Assembly: GCF_026343955.1 (NCBI RefSeq)
Contig: NZ_JAPKNI010000002.1
Coordinates: 372,001 to 436,000, forward strand
Source: Kaistia defluvii
Lineage (GTDB): Bacteria > Pseudomonadota > Alphaproteobacteria > Rhizobiales > Kaistiaceae
Length of the DNA: 64,000 nt
Direction of reading: 5' to 3'
Below the pieces are notes generated by a model. It saw only the letters and a list, made by a program, of their open reading frames with translations, searched no databases and was not told where the DNA came from. Of this stretch, positions 51,651 through 60,469 are shown in pieces (position 1 is the stretch's first letter; each line of letters opens with the position of its first letter). Both the position numbers and the translations under genes were made by a program.

Positions 51651-52763
51651 GTGACGAAACCGGCCGATCGTCGGAAGAGCGTGCGTGGCTTGATGCGCAT
51701 CGCCGCTGTCCTGTTTGTCGCGGCCCCCGTTCTGGCGGCCTGCCAGAGGGAAGCCGAAACCCAGGCTCCGGAAATCCGCCCGGTCAGGACCGTGATCGCC
51801 ACGCGCGAGAAGGCCGGGGAGAAGGTCGTCCTCACCGGCCAGATCGAAGCGCAGAACGAGGCCGCCATGGCCTTCCGCATCGGCGGCCGGATGATCGAGC
51901 GGCCGGTCAATGTCGGCGACCGCGTCGAGGCCGGCCAGGTTCTGGCCCGGCTCGACCCCGTCAACGAACTGAACGCGCTGCGTTCGGCGCAGGCGGCGAA
52001 TGTCGCGGCCGAGGCCCAGCTGGTCCAGGCGCGCAACGCCTTTGGACGCCAGGAACATCTGCTTCGCAACGGCTTCACCACCCGCGCCAATTTCGATCAG
52101 GCGCAGCAGGCGCTGCAGACTGCGCAGGCGCAGGTCGACAACACCGAGGCCCAGCTCGAGATCGCCAGCGATCGCGTTGCCTTCACCGAGCTGAAGGCCG
52201 ACGTTTCCGGCACGATCACCGCCCGCGGCGCCGAGCCCGGCGAAGTGGTCCAGGCCGGGCAGATGATCGTCCAGCTCGCTCGCCAGGATGGCCGCGACGC
52301 CGTCTTCGACGTGCCGGCCCAGATGCTGCGTACGGCGCCGAGCGATCCGGTGGTCAGTGTCCGCCTCACCGACGATCCCTCCGTCTCGGCCGTTGGCCGC
52401 GTCCGCGAAATCGCCCCCCAGGCCAATGCGCAGACGCGCAACTTCCCCGTCCGCGTCGGCCTCGACAACCCGCCCGCCGGCCTTCGCCTCGGCTCGACGG
52501 TGACCGGCACCATGGTCATGGACTCGGTGCCCGTGATCTCGCTTCCCGCGAGCGCGCTGACGACTGCCGAGCAGAACCCGGCCGTGTGGGTGGTCGATCC
52601 GGTCGCCTCGACCGTTTCGCTGCGCAATATCGAGATCGTCCGGCACGATCCGGCGACCGTGATCGTCTCCAGCGGCATCGATACCGGCGACATCGTCGTC
52701 ACCGCCGGCGTCCAGGCGCTTCATCCGGGCCAGAAGGTCCGCCTGCTCGGATCCGCCAAATGA
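51651..52763 (+). CDS. RND efflux periplasmic adaptor subunit
   Basis: A 370-residue membrane fusion protein. The signal ends with a lipobox, VLAAC, so the mature protein is a lipoprotein of the inner membrane. The lipoyl half motifs are EAAMAFRIGGRMIERPVNVG and AELKADVSGTITARG-like (FTELKADVSGTITARGAEPG). Between them lies a coiled-coil hairpin (AQAANVAAEAQLVQARN to AQAQVDNTEAQLEIAS). The beta-barrel and proximal domains follow. It joins the pump to an outer membrane channel not encoded here. The GTG at 51651 has GGGGG six bases upstream. Its stop overlaps the pump start (ATGA). Confidence 0.93.
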   Translation: MTKPADRRKSVRGLMRIAAVLFVAAPVLAACQREAETQAPEIRPVRTVIATREKAGEKVVLTGQIEAQNEAAMAFRIGGRMIERPVNVGDRVEAGQVLARLDPVNELNALRSAQAANVAAEAQLVQARNAFGRQEHLLRNGFTTRANFDQAQQALQTAQAQVDNTEAQLEIASDRVAFTELKADVSGTITARGAEPGEVVQAGQMIVQLARQDGRDAVFDVPAQMLRTAPSDPVVSVRLTDDPSVSAVGRVREIAPQANAQTRNFPVRVGLDNPPAGLRLGSTVTGTMVMDSVPVISLPASALTTAEQNPAVWVVDPVASTVSLRNIEIVRHDPATVIVSSGIDTGDIVVTAGVQALHPGQKVRLLGSAK

Positions 52764-55700
52764 GCGGCTTCAACCTCTCTGCCTGGTCGCTCAACCATCG
52801 CTCCTTCGTCATCTACTGGATGATCGCGGTGATGGTGGCGGGCATCGCCTCCTTCATCAGCCTCGGCCGCAATGAAGACCCGCCGATCACCATCAAGACG
52901 ATGATCGTGCATGCCGTCTGGCCCGGCGCGACGATCGAGGACACGCTCAACCAGGTCACCGAGCGGCTCGAACGCAAGATCCAGGAAATTCCCGAGGTCG
53001 AAGACGTCCGAAGCTCGACCAGCGCCGGGAGCACGACGCTGTTCGTCAATCTGCGCCAGGACGTGACTTCGGCCGAGGTCCCGGACGTCTGGTACGAGGT
53101 GCGCAAGGGCATCGGCGACATCCGCCAGACCTTGCCTTCCGGCGTGCTCGGGCCGTTCTTCAATGACTCGTTCGGCGACACGTTCGGCATCATCTACGGC
53201 TTCACCGCCGACGGCTTCTCGCATCGCGAACTGCGCGATTATGTCGAGGCGGCCCGCTCCCGCCTGCTGCAGGTGCCGGATGTCTCGCAGATCGAGATCA
53301 TCGGCGCGCAGGACGAGAAGATCTTCGTCGAATTCTCGACCAAGCAGCTCGCGGGCATGGGCATCGACCGGCAGGCGCTTCTGAATGCGCTGCGGGCGCA
53401 GAACGTCGTCAGCCCGGCAGGCGTGCTCGAAACCGGCGAGGAGCGCATTTCGCTGCGCGTTTCCGGCGCCTTCCAGAACGAGCAGGACCTGCTCGACCTC
53501 AACGTCGTCGCCAATGGCCGGCTCATTCGCCTGCGCGACATCGCCGAAGTCCGTCGCGGCTATGCGAGCCCGCCGCAGCCGCAGTTCCGCGTCGATGGCC
53601 AGCCGGCGATCGGTCTCGGCATCGCCATGCGCGACGGCGGTGACATCCTCGCGCTCGGCAAGAACATCCGCAGTGCGATGGCGGAAATCACCGCGCAGCT
53701 GCCGCTCGGCATCCAGCCATCGCTGGTTGCCGACCAGGCCGTCGTCGTCGATGAGGCGATCGGCGATTTCACCACCTCGCTGTGGCAGGCGATCGCCATC
53801 ATCGCGGTGGTGAGCTTCGTCAGCCTCGGCATCCGTGCCGGCACGGTGGTGGCGCTGGCTATCCCGATTTCGCTCGCCATGGTGTTCGCCGTCATGAACA
53901 TCGTCGGCATCGATTTGCAGCGCATTTCGCTCGGCGCGCTGATCATCGCGCTCAGCCTGCTGGTCGATGATGCGATGACGACCGTCGACTCGATGACATC
54001 GAGGCTGGCGGCCGGCGAGACCAAGGAGGATGCGGCGGCGAATACGTTCCGGACACTGGCGCTTGCCATGCTGACGGGAACGCTGGTCACCGCCGCCGGC
54101 TTCGTGCCGATCGGCTTTGCGCGTTCGTCGGCCGGCGAATACACCTTTTCGATCTTCGCCGTCGTCGGCATCGCGCTCGTCGTGTCCTGGCTTGGCGCGG
54201 TGATCTTCTCGCCGCTGATCGGCGCCGTCCTGCTCAAGGCGCCGAAAGAGAAGCCCGATCCCAACAAGGTCGGCATCATCGTGCGGGTGTTCCGCTCGAT
54301 CCTGCTCACCGCGATGCGGATGCGCTGGATCACGATCGGCCTGACGCTTGCCTGCTTCGTCGGTGCGCTTCTGCTGCTGCCTCACGTGCCGCGGCAGTTC
54401 TTCCCGGCATCCGACCGCACCGAGCTGATGGTGGACCTGCGCCTGCCGCAGAATGCGTCGATCTATCAGAGCGGCGAGGTCTCGGCCCGGTTCGACGCCA
54501 TCATGCGCGACGACCCGGACGTCGAGCGCTGGAGCACCTATATCGGCCGCGGCGCGATCCGCTTCTACCTGCCGCTCAATGTCGAGCTTCCGAACGAGTT
54601 CTTCGCCCAGGCGGTGGTCATCGCCAAGGACGTCGACGCGCGGCTGCGGCTGGAAGAGCGTCTGGAGACCAAGCTCGCGGAACAGTTCCCGGACTCGGTT
54701 TCGCGCGTCGCCCCGCTCGAGCTCGGGCCGCCGGTCGGCTGGCCGGTGCAGTACCGCGTCAGCGGACCGGACGTCGACCAGGTGCGCGACATCTCGATGC
54801 GGCTTGCCCAGATCGTCTCGGCCAATCCGGACACCAAGCGCGTCAACTTCGACTGGATGGAGCCGGCGCGCATGGTGCGCGTCAAGATCGACCAGGACCA
54901 GGCGCGCCTGCTCGGGCTCAGCTCGCAGGCGCTGGCTTCCGCGCTGAACGCGGTGGTGACCGGAACCACGGTCACGCAGGTTCGCGACGACATCTACCTC
55001 GTTGACGTCATCGCGCGCGCCACCGACGAGCAGCGTGTCTCGCTCGCCAACCTGCAGACGCTGCAGGTGCCGCTGCCGAACGGCCGGACGGTGCCGCTCA
55101 GCCAGTTCGCCACGTTCGACTACGGTCAGGAATATCCGCTGATCTGGCGCCGGGACCGCGTGCCGACGCTGACCGTGCAGTCGGACGTCCGCCCTGGCGG
55201 GTCGCCCGAGGCGGTCGTGGCCGAGCTGACGGATTCCGTCGAGGCGCTGCGGGCCACCTTGCCGCCCGGCTACAACATCGCCGTTGGCGGTGTCGTCGAG
55301 GAGAGCGCGCAATCGCTGCAGTCCGTGATGGCGGTCGTGCCGATCATGCTGTTCCTGATGGTCTCGTTCCTGATGGCGCAATTGCAGAGCTTCGGCCGGC
55401 TGTTCATCGTGCTCTGCGTCGTGCCGATGGGCCTGATCGGCGTGGTCGGCGCCCTGTTCCTGTTCAACCGGCCGCTCGGCTTCGTCGCCATCCTCGGCAT
55501 TCTCTCGCTGCTCGGCCTGATCGCCAAGAATGCGGTGATCCTGATCGAGCAGATCGAGGCGGAGCGGGCGCGCGGCCTCTCGATCTGGGATGCCGTGCTC
55601 GAAGCGACGGTGTCGCGTTTCCGGCCGATCATGCTGACGGCGATCTCGACCGTGCTCGGCATGATCCCGATCGCGGCGACGATCTTCTGGGGTCCCATGG

Positions 55701-55849
55701 CCTTCGCCATCATGGGCGGTCTCCTGGTCGCGACCCTGCTGACGCTGGTGTTCCTGCCGACGCTGTACGTGACCTTCTATCGCGGCAAGGAAGGCGAGGC
55801 GGCGCCGAAGCCACCCGTCGCCGCGACCCCGGCGGTTACGGCCGCCTGA
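52760..55849 (+). CDS. RND efflux transporter permease subunit (HAE1-type)
   Basis: A 1029-residue inner membrane proton-driven pump with twelve membrane segments and two large periplasmic loops. The proton relay is visible as the acidic pair in LIIALSLLVDDAMTTVDSM (fourth segment) with AKNAVILIEQIEAERARG in the second half. The branch looks like TriC/MexK-type pumps rather than AcrB, because of the shorter loops and ending. The ATG overlaps the adaptor stop by four bases. The frame is open far upstream, but that stretch is the adaptor gene read out of frame. A strong terminator follows. Confidence 0.95.
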   Translation: MSGFNLSAWSLNHRSFVIYWMIAVMVAGIASFISLGRNEDPPITIKTMIVHAVWPGATIEDTLNQVTERLERKIQEIPEVEDVRSSTSAGSTTLFVNLRQDVTSAEVPDVWYEVRKGIGDIRQTLPSGVLGPFFNDSFGDTFGIIYGFTADGFSHRELRDYVEAARSRLLQVPDVSQIEIIGAQDEKIFVEFSTKQLAGMGIDRQALLNALRAQNVVSPAGVLETGEERISLRVSGAFQNEQDLLDLNVVANGRLIRLRDIAEVRRGYASPPQPQFRVDGQPAIGLGIAMRDGGDILALGKNIRSAMAEITAQLPLGIQPSLVADQAVVVDEAIGDFTTSLWQAIAIIAVVSFVSLGIRAGTVVALAIPISLAMVFAVMNIVGIDLQRISLGALIIALSLLVDDAMTTVDSMTSRLAAGETKEDAAANTFRTLALAMLTGTLVTAAGFVPIGFARSSAGEYTFSIFAVVGIALVVSWLGAVIFSPLIGAVLLKAPKEKPDPNKVGIIVRVFRSILLTAMRMRWITIGLTLACFVGALLLLPHVPRQFFPASDRTELMVDLRLPQNASIYQSGEVSARFDAIMRDDPDVERWSTYIGRGAIRFYLPLNVELPNEFFAQAVVIAKDVDARLRLEERLETKLAEQFPDSVSRVAPLELGPPVGWPVQYRVSGPDVDQVRDISMRLAQIVSANPDTKRVNFDWMEPARMVRVKIDQDQARLLGLSSQALASALNAVVTGTTVTQVRDDIYLVDVIARATDEQRVSLANLQTLQVPLPNGRTVPLSQFATFDYGQEYPLIWRRDRVPTLTVQSDVRPGGSPEAVVAELTDSVEALRATLPPGYNIAVGGVVEESAQSLQSVMAVVPIMLFLMVSFLMAQLQSFGRLFIVLCVVPMGLIGVVGALFLFNRPLGFVAILGILSLLGLIAKNAVILIEQIEAERARGLSIWDAVLEATVSRFRPIMLTAISTVLGMIPIAATIFWGPMAFAIMGGLLVATLLTLVFLPTLYVTFYRGKEGEAAPKPPVAATPAVTAA

Positions 55850-55866
55850 CGCTTGTCCGGGTGACG

Positions 55867-55906
55867 AACCAAAAAGGGCCGCGGTATTCCGCGGCCCTTT
55901 TTGGTT
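55867..55906 (+). terminator. Intrinsic terminator of the RND operon
   Basis: A perfect 18-base stem, from AACCAAAAAGGG (start 55867) to CCCTTTTTGGTT (end 55906), with loop TATT at 55885-55888. The T run of the 3' arm acts as the release tract, and the stem reads equally on the minus strand. It begins 17 bases after the pump gene. The following bases 55907-56195 hold no gene I can support. Confidence 0.93.
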
Positions 55907-56195
55907 GGCGAGCCGACCGGCTTTCCCGCCCCGCCTCGGGCAGATCGCTCAGCCCTGACGTGCCGAGCAGGTCCGGAGGGCTGTCTCGAAGCCGCAGAGC
56001 GGCAGCAGCCCGGAGATTTGCCCTTCGACCGTGCGTCCTTCGAGACGGCCTGCTTCGCAAGCCGCCTCAGGCTGTCGGGAGTGGAGATAGGCACTCGACG
56101 GTGGGAAACTGCATCGACCTCTTCGTCCGGGCAAGGCGAGGGAAGGGCGCCACACCGGCTCCCTTGCGCTACCCCAATGTCGCGTGGCGTAACGC

Positions 56196-57386
56196 CTATT
56201 TCCGTCCGGCGCTCTCGAAGATCAGGATCGGCGCCGTCAGGACCGCCCCGGCGGCCGAACCGAGCACCTGGCCCGCGCCCAGTGTCGTGGCGCCGAGGCC
56301 ACCCGCGCTGCCGAGGGTGGAATCCGTCACCGATTGCCCCTGGATCAGGCGGTCGCCCATCAGTTGCACCACCTCCGGGCTGGTGGCGAACTTGCTGTGA
56401 TTGAGCCGGTCGCCGTTCTGCAGCGCCGTCAGGTCGAGCACCGTGATGTTGGCAGCCGATTCCATCTGCGACAGGTAGGGCTCGCGCGTGATGTCGACGG
56501 CGCCAAGCCGCGTCATCCGGCCGGAAAGCAGGCGCGACAGACGCAGGGCCCGGTCGTTCTGCGATACGAACAGGGTGATGTGCGGCCGTTTGGGGCCCAT
56601 CTCCAGCACCTGCTTGCGGAAGACGTCGATGTCGAGATCCGGCGAGGCAAGGATGAGGTTCGACACCTTGGCGGGCACGCGCCCCTGCTGCAGCGCGATC
56701 TGGCGCAGAGACTCGACGGCAAGCCAACCTCCCATCGAGTGGGCCATGATGGTGACGTCGGAAACGGCCGGGCTGTTGGCGGCGGCGAGGATGACGGAAG
56801 CCAGCTCGGAGCGGGAATAATTGGCGCTTTCGCGGTCGTAATTATAGTCGAAGACGCTGCCGCGCGACGGCCACGAGAACAGGATCGGCGCGACATTGGC
56901 ATCGGTGTCATGCACGATCTGCGCGAAGCGGAAGACGCTGTCGGCGAACTGCGTGTTGAAGCCATGCACGAAGATCAGAACGCGCTTGGGCTTGCCGGCG
57001 GTGCGCTTGAACCAGGCCTTGGCCTGGTCCGGCTGCATCGGCGTCACCTGGGTGGTGACGAAATCCCGCGCCGGATCGCCCGGCACGCGGTTGGGCCACT
57101 GGATGCTGCCGACCGGGCGCTGGTCGGGGATCGAGACGACGATGTTGCTGAGCGAGAGATCCGGCCCGCGCTCGCCGTTGAAATAGACGCCGGGCTCCGC
57201 CACCGGCGCCCGGGTGGTGGCCACCAGCAGGTCGACCTTCTGCGCCACGGCGGCATTGGCCTTGACGGGCGCCAGGACGCCCTGCGGCCTTGACGCGCAG
57301 GCGGCAAGGCCCAGGGACAGTCCGAGGAGCAGAACGGCCCTGGAAAGGTAACGCGCAACTGACGACACGGAGACCCCGCAAGCCAT
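56196..57386 (-). CDS. Alpha/beta hydrolase lipoprotein (DUF900 family)
   Basis: A 396-residue exported esterase-like protein. The N-terminus has a hydrophobic segment ending in the lipobox LAACAS (about residues 28-33), so it is likely a lipoprotein. The DUF900 core includes LIFVHGFNTQFADSVFRFAQ, then WPSRGSVFDYNYDRESANYS and the nucleophile in IMAHSMGGWL (G/A-H-S-M-G). The C-terminal 60 residues are Gly/Ala-rich. The substrate is unknown. The ATG at 57386 opens the signal; the frame is open to 57569. It is the last of three envelope genes on the minus strand. Confidence 0.85.
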   Translation of the reverse strand: MACGVSVSSVARYLSRAVLLLGLSLGLAACASRPQGVLAPVKANAAVAQKVDLLVATTRAPVAEPGVYFNGERGPDLSLSNIVVSIPDQRPVGSIQWPNRVPGDPARDFVTTQVTPMQPDQAKAWFKRTAGKPKRVLIFVHGFNTQFADSVFRFAQIVHDTDANVAPILFSWPSRGSVFDYNYDRESANYSRSELASVILAAANSPAVSDVTIMAHSMGGWLAVESLRQIALQQGRVPAKVSNLILASPDLDIDVFRKQVLEMGPKRPHITLFVSQNDRALRLSRLLSGRMTRLGAVDITREPYLSQMESAANITVLDLTALQNGDRLNHSKFATSPEVVQLMGDRLIQGQSVTDSTLGSAGGLGATTLGAGQVLGSAAGAVLTAPILIFESAGRK

Positions 57387-57607
57387 TCGATCCGCCAGCA
57401 ACTTGCCCCGGCGTGCTGGCGGTACTGTTACACGGCTCGTCTGGCGCGGTGAAGGGTCGACCGGGCCACACGGGCCGGCTTTGCGGGAAGGGCTCCCTGC
57501 CATCTTTCGATCGCGAGGCCCGAGTTCGGCATCGTCTCGACCGACCGCACAAACAGAACGGCGCGCCACCCTGTCGCGCGCCGTGTCGACCTGTCGTCTT
57601 GCCGGGA

Positions 57608-58132
57608 TCAGGGGGCGGAGACGAGCGTCAGCTGCGTGACGCCGGCGGCGATGTTGATGCCGATTTCACCTTCGACCGAGATCGGCTGCAGCGCGAACGC
57701 ATCGCCCGAGCCGCCGACCAGAACATTGGCGCCGAGGCCCGGACCGAAGGCTGCGTCGGCGCTGGCGCCGACATACTTGCCGGCCAGGGCGCCGACCGCC
57801 GGTGCATTGTTCGTCTGGGCGATCACGCCCCAGATCAGGTGGCCCTGCTCGACACCGCCGAGCGCGACGCCGAAGGTTTCGATCTTGCCGGTGTAATTGT
57901 TGGTGGGACCGGCGTTCTGCGCCGGGACGAACTGGCAGGTCATGGTCTGCTTTTCGACCAGGATCAGGCCAACGCCGCCGGAGACGTCGCATTTCAGCGT
58001 GCCGACCTGGGTCGCCGACTGCGCCATGGCGCCGGAGGCCAGCAGCAGCGATGCCGCGACCGCGAGGCCGGCGCCGAGAGCCGCGTTCTTTGCACGCGAA
58101 GCTGCGGGCATTTTCCCGGATACGAAGAACAT
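57608..58132 (-). CDS. DUF992 family exported protein
   Basis: A 174-residue periplasmic protein. The signal peptide (about 1-37) ends GAMAQSAT. The mature part shows the DUF992 pattern: VGTLKCDVSGGVGLILVEKQTMTCQF with two Cys (disulfide likely), YTGKIETFGVALGG, and a Gly/Ala-rich end (GASADAAFGPGLGANVLVGG). The function is unknown and the family is nearly limited to Hyphomicrobiales. AGGAAGGG precedes the ATG by nine bases. It starts 42 bases after the outer membrane protein gene, so they may be cotranscribed. Confidence 0.9.
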   Translation of the reverse strand: MFFVSGKMPAASRAKNAALGAGLAVAASLLLASGAMAQSATQVGTLKCDVSGGVGLILVEKQTMTCQFVPAQNAGPTNNYTGKIETFGVALGGVEQGHLIWGVIAQTNNAPAVGALAGKYVGASADAAFGPGLGANVLVGGSGDAFALQPISVEGEIGINIAAGVTQLTLVSAP

Positions 58133-58174
58133 GGATGAACCCTTCCTGAGATCGTTTTGGCGGATCAGATCCGT

Positions 58175-58957
58175 TTAGAAATGCACGCCGAGGCTGGTGA
58201 AGACGCCCTGCTGCGTGGTGTCGAAGACGAATCCGTCCTTCTCGTAGTCCGTATAGATTACACGGTAACCGAGTGCGGTCGAGATCGTCTTGGTCCAGTT
58301 GTAGCCGACAGCGGCAAAGCCCTGTGCCGTGAGATTGGAGCCGACATCGAAGCCGCCGATGTCGCCCAGCGCGTTCAGGAACCAGCGGTCGTTGAAATCA
58401 TAATGCAGGCTCAGTCCGACGGTCGGGTCGATCCATTGCTTGGTCCGGTCCGCATCGAACGAAAACTGCGGATCGGCGGCGTCGAAATCGAGTTCGACGT
58501 TGAGGTGCTGATAGCGAAAGCCCGCCGTTGCGCTCAGCTGCAGATTGGGAATGTCGAGCGGCAGCCGGTAGCCGACCAGCCCCGATGCCGTGAGCTGCTT
58601 CTGCACGAAGTCGATCTGGCCGCCATTGCTGCCGATCGGCCCGTCGCTGCCGATCTTGACCCACATCAGGTCGGTCAGGATCATCCAGTTGCCATATTCG
58701 GCCAGGAAGGACCCCATCACCGCGCCCTGGAGGTGCTCGATGGCGTCCCATGGCGTGATGTCGATGCTCTTGGGCGGCAGACCCAAGACTCCGACATCGC
58801 CGCTGACGCCGGCGGCCCAGCCATAGAGGGTGGCCTGGAAGCGCCACGCTTCCGCGGGGGCGACGGTTTCGACCGGCTGCGGCGCCAGATCGGCGGCGGC
58901 GGCTGGAGCCGCCATGGCCGCGAGCAGAAGCGGGACATGCAGGCAGAATGCTCTCAT
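58175..58957 (-). CDS. Outer membrane beta-barrel protein (260 aa)
   Basis: A 260-residue protein with a signal peptide (1-21, ending PAAAADLAP). The mature chain alternates short amphipathic strands (WRFQATLYGWAAGVSGDVGV; LQLSATAGFRYQHLNVELDF; ISTALGYRVIYTDYE) and ends in LGVHF, the C-terminal aromatic needed for barrel insertion. It resembles the uncharacterised OmpW/OmpA-like barrels of alphaproteobacteria; it is not the Omp25 group, as the WTGFYVGG entry is absent. GAGGGG stands two bases upstream of the ATG at 58957. It is the first gene of a minus-strand run with the DUF992 and hydrolase genes. Confidence 0.8.
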   Translation of the reverse strand: MRAFCLHVPLLLAAMAAPAAAADLAPQPVETVAPAEAWRFQATLYGWAAGVSGDVGVLGLPPKSIDITPWDAIEHLQGAVMGSFLAEYGNWMILTDLMWVKIGSDGPIGSNGGQIDFVQKQLTASGLVGYRLPLDIPNLQLSATAGFRYQHLNVELDFDAADPQFSFDADRTKQWIDPTVGLSLHYDFNDRWFLNALGDIGGFDVGSNLTAQGFAAVGYNWTKTISTALGYRVIYTDYEKDGFVFDTTQQGVFTSLGVHF

Positions 58958-59234
58958 TTCCCCTCGTCTCCAATCTTTGCGGCAGCAGGTCGACAGGCCC
59001 TGTTCGCGCGAGGCGGAGCTCGCGGGTCCTGTTCTGTACTGTCTGCGCATCCCCACTGCATCGTCCCGGCCCGAATGATTCTCGACCGGCAACGAAGCCG
59101 CTTGACCTTACAGGACAAGGGCCTGTCTTTTGAAGATGCACCGCTTGCCGTTCCGGAAGCTTCGACGAAATACAGTGGGATTTCATGGGACCGTTGCAGG
59201 GATGCCAGCATGGGCGGCAATTGTTTGGCCTCGC

Positions 59235-59244
59235 GGGGGGGGGG
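59235..59244. repeat. Homopolymer G10 tract upstream of the DUF4239 gene
   Basis: Ten consecutive G bases, 91 bases before the ATG of the DUF4239 gene. Such tracts are prone to slippage. It lies in the otherwise featureless gap 58958-59335 between divergent genes, where I see no promoter pair I would defend. Confidence 0.7.
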
Positions 59245-59335
59245 CCGTCTTTCGGCGGTCGGCCAAGTCTCTTCTCTTCGTCCCGGTTCGGCCCCTGCGG
59301 GCGAGACTCGCGCGGTCGGGCCTAGCGGGGCTGGC

Positions 59336-60091
59336 ATGACATCGATCGCCACCGGCATAGCCGCCTTTCTCGCCATTTTCGGCGGGGCCTTGCTCGGCCT
59401 CACGGGCGCCCGCATTCTGCCCGATCACCATCTCGGCCCCGAGACCCGAACCGCCGTGTCCGTCTCCATGGCGGTCGTGGGGACGCTTTCGGCGCTCGTC
59501 ATCGGGCTTTTGATCTCGACTGCCAGCACTTCCTTCTCCGCCCGAACCACCGCGATCGGCAACCTTGCCGTCGACATGGTGCGGCTCAATCGCTCGCTGG
59601 TCCGCTACGGATCGGAAGCCGATGGCATCCGCGACACCCTGCGCAGCTATGCGCAGGCCAAGATCGGCGAACTGGGTTCCGGCGTTGGGCGGGACGAGAT
59701 GGGCATGCAGACGCTGGCCATGCTGGAGACGATCAGCGACCGGGTCATCAACCTGCATCCGGCCGACGATCGGCAGCGCCATATCCAGGAGCAGGCGCTG
59801 CAGCTCATCAGCAGCATTTCGAACGCGCGCTGGTTGCTGATCGAAAACGACAGAAGCGCGGTGCCCGTGCCGTTTCTGGTGCTGCTGATCTTCTGGCTGG
59901 CCATCCTGTTCGCGAGCTTTGGCCTGTTCGCGCCCCGCAACGGAACGGCGCTGACCGCCCTGTTTCTCTGTTCGGTCGCGGTCGCCGGCGGCATCTTCAT
60001 GATTCTGGAGCTGGGGTCGCCGACCGAGGGCGTCATCCGTCCGTCCCTCGACCCGATCCGCGCGGCGATCGATGAACTCGGCCGTTCGTGA
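59336..60091 (+). CDS. DUF4239 family membrane protein
   Basis: A 251-residue membrane protein. Two N-terminal hydrophobic segments (AAFLAIFGGALLGLTGARIL; VVGTLSALVIGLLISTAS), a cytosolic middle of about 110 residues rich in Arg and Gln (ISDRVINLHPADDRQRHIQEQ), and two C-terminal segments (VLLIFWLAILFASFGLF; ALFLCSVAVAGGIFMILEL). This is the layout of DUF4239, distantly related to bestrophin-type channels by fold prediction only. The function is unknown. The ATG at 59336 has GGGG five bases upstream. The frame remains open to 58157 but that stretch lies over the opposite-strand gene. Confidence 0.8.
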   Translation: MTSIATGIAAFLAIFGGALLGLTGARILPDHHLGPETRTAVSVSMAVVGTLSALVIGLLISTASTSFSARTTAIGNLAVDMVRLNRSLVRYGSEADGIRDTLRSYAQAKIGELGSGVGRDEMGMQTLAMLETISDRVINLHPADDRQRHIQEQALQLISSISNARWLLIENDRSAVPVPFLVLLIFWLAILFASFGLFAPRNGTALTALFLCSVAVAGGIFMILELGSPTEGVIRPSLDPIRAAIDELGRS

Positions 60092-60095
60092 CGGC

Positions 60096-60115
60096 GCCGC
60101 CCCGGCTCGGGCGGC
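60096..60115 (+). terminator. Hairpin after the DUF4239 gene
   Basis: GCCGCCC (60096-60102), loop of six, GGGCGGC (60109-60115), a perfect 7-base stem four bases after the stop codon. No T run follows, so terminator activity is uncertain. Confidence 0.4.
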
Positions 60116-60321
60116 CCGTCGCGCCAACCGGCATCCTTCTTGCGTTTCGCAGCCGGGGATGGTGGCCTGTCCGCGTCGGCCGGTGGAGGTCCGGCTTGGC
60201 GCTTGGCCGGAATAATTGTTGGTGGTCATCCAAGTTGGAGGCCGCCGGCTGAATCTTGTTAATTAGCCAGTCGATCTATCGCCCAAGATATACCGGGCAG
60301 ATTTTGGCGCGCATTTCCGCA

Positions 60322-60350
60322 TTGACAGTATCCTGCGTTCCCCGCAATCT
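60322..60350 (+). promoter_or_regulatory. Probable sigma-70 promoter of the BMP transport operon
   Basis: TTGACA (60322-60327), 17 bases, CAATCT (60345-60350). The -35 is perfect and the -10 keeps the essential second A and last T. Transcription would start near 60357 and give a leader of about 110 bases, in which I find no known riboswitch. The gap 60092-60469 holds nothing else I can name. Confidence 0.65.
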
Positions 60351-60469
60351 CATACGGCCATCAACGATATTCGAGTGACCGGTGCAGGGGAAACTGTCGG
60401 GCTCGTCAGATGTCGAGGGTGGGTGTCGACAACGAACACCTGTTTTCAGCTCCAGAGGTCGGTTTCATC

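Noticed and set aside
52721-55381. An 886-codon frame opposite the RND pump.
   Set aside because: GC-rich antisense shadow with His/Arg/Asp-rich low-complexity sequence and no family match.
51596-55849. A 1417-codon open frame that would extend the RND pump upstream.
   Set aside because: The extension is the adaptor gene out of frame; the pump starts at the ATG overlapping the adaptor stop.
60351-60469. Purine-type riboswitch in the BMP operon leader.
   Set aside because: The leader lacks the conserved junction sequences of that class.
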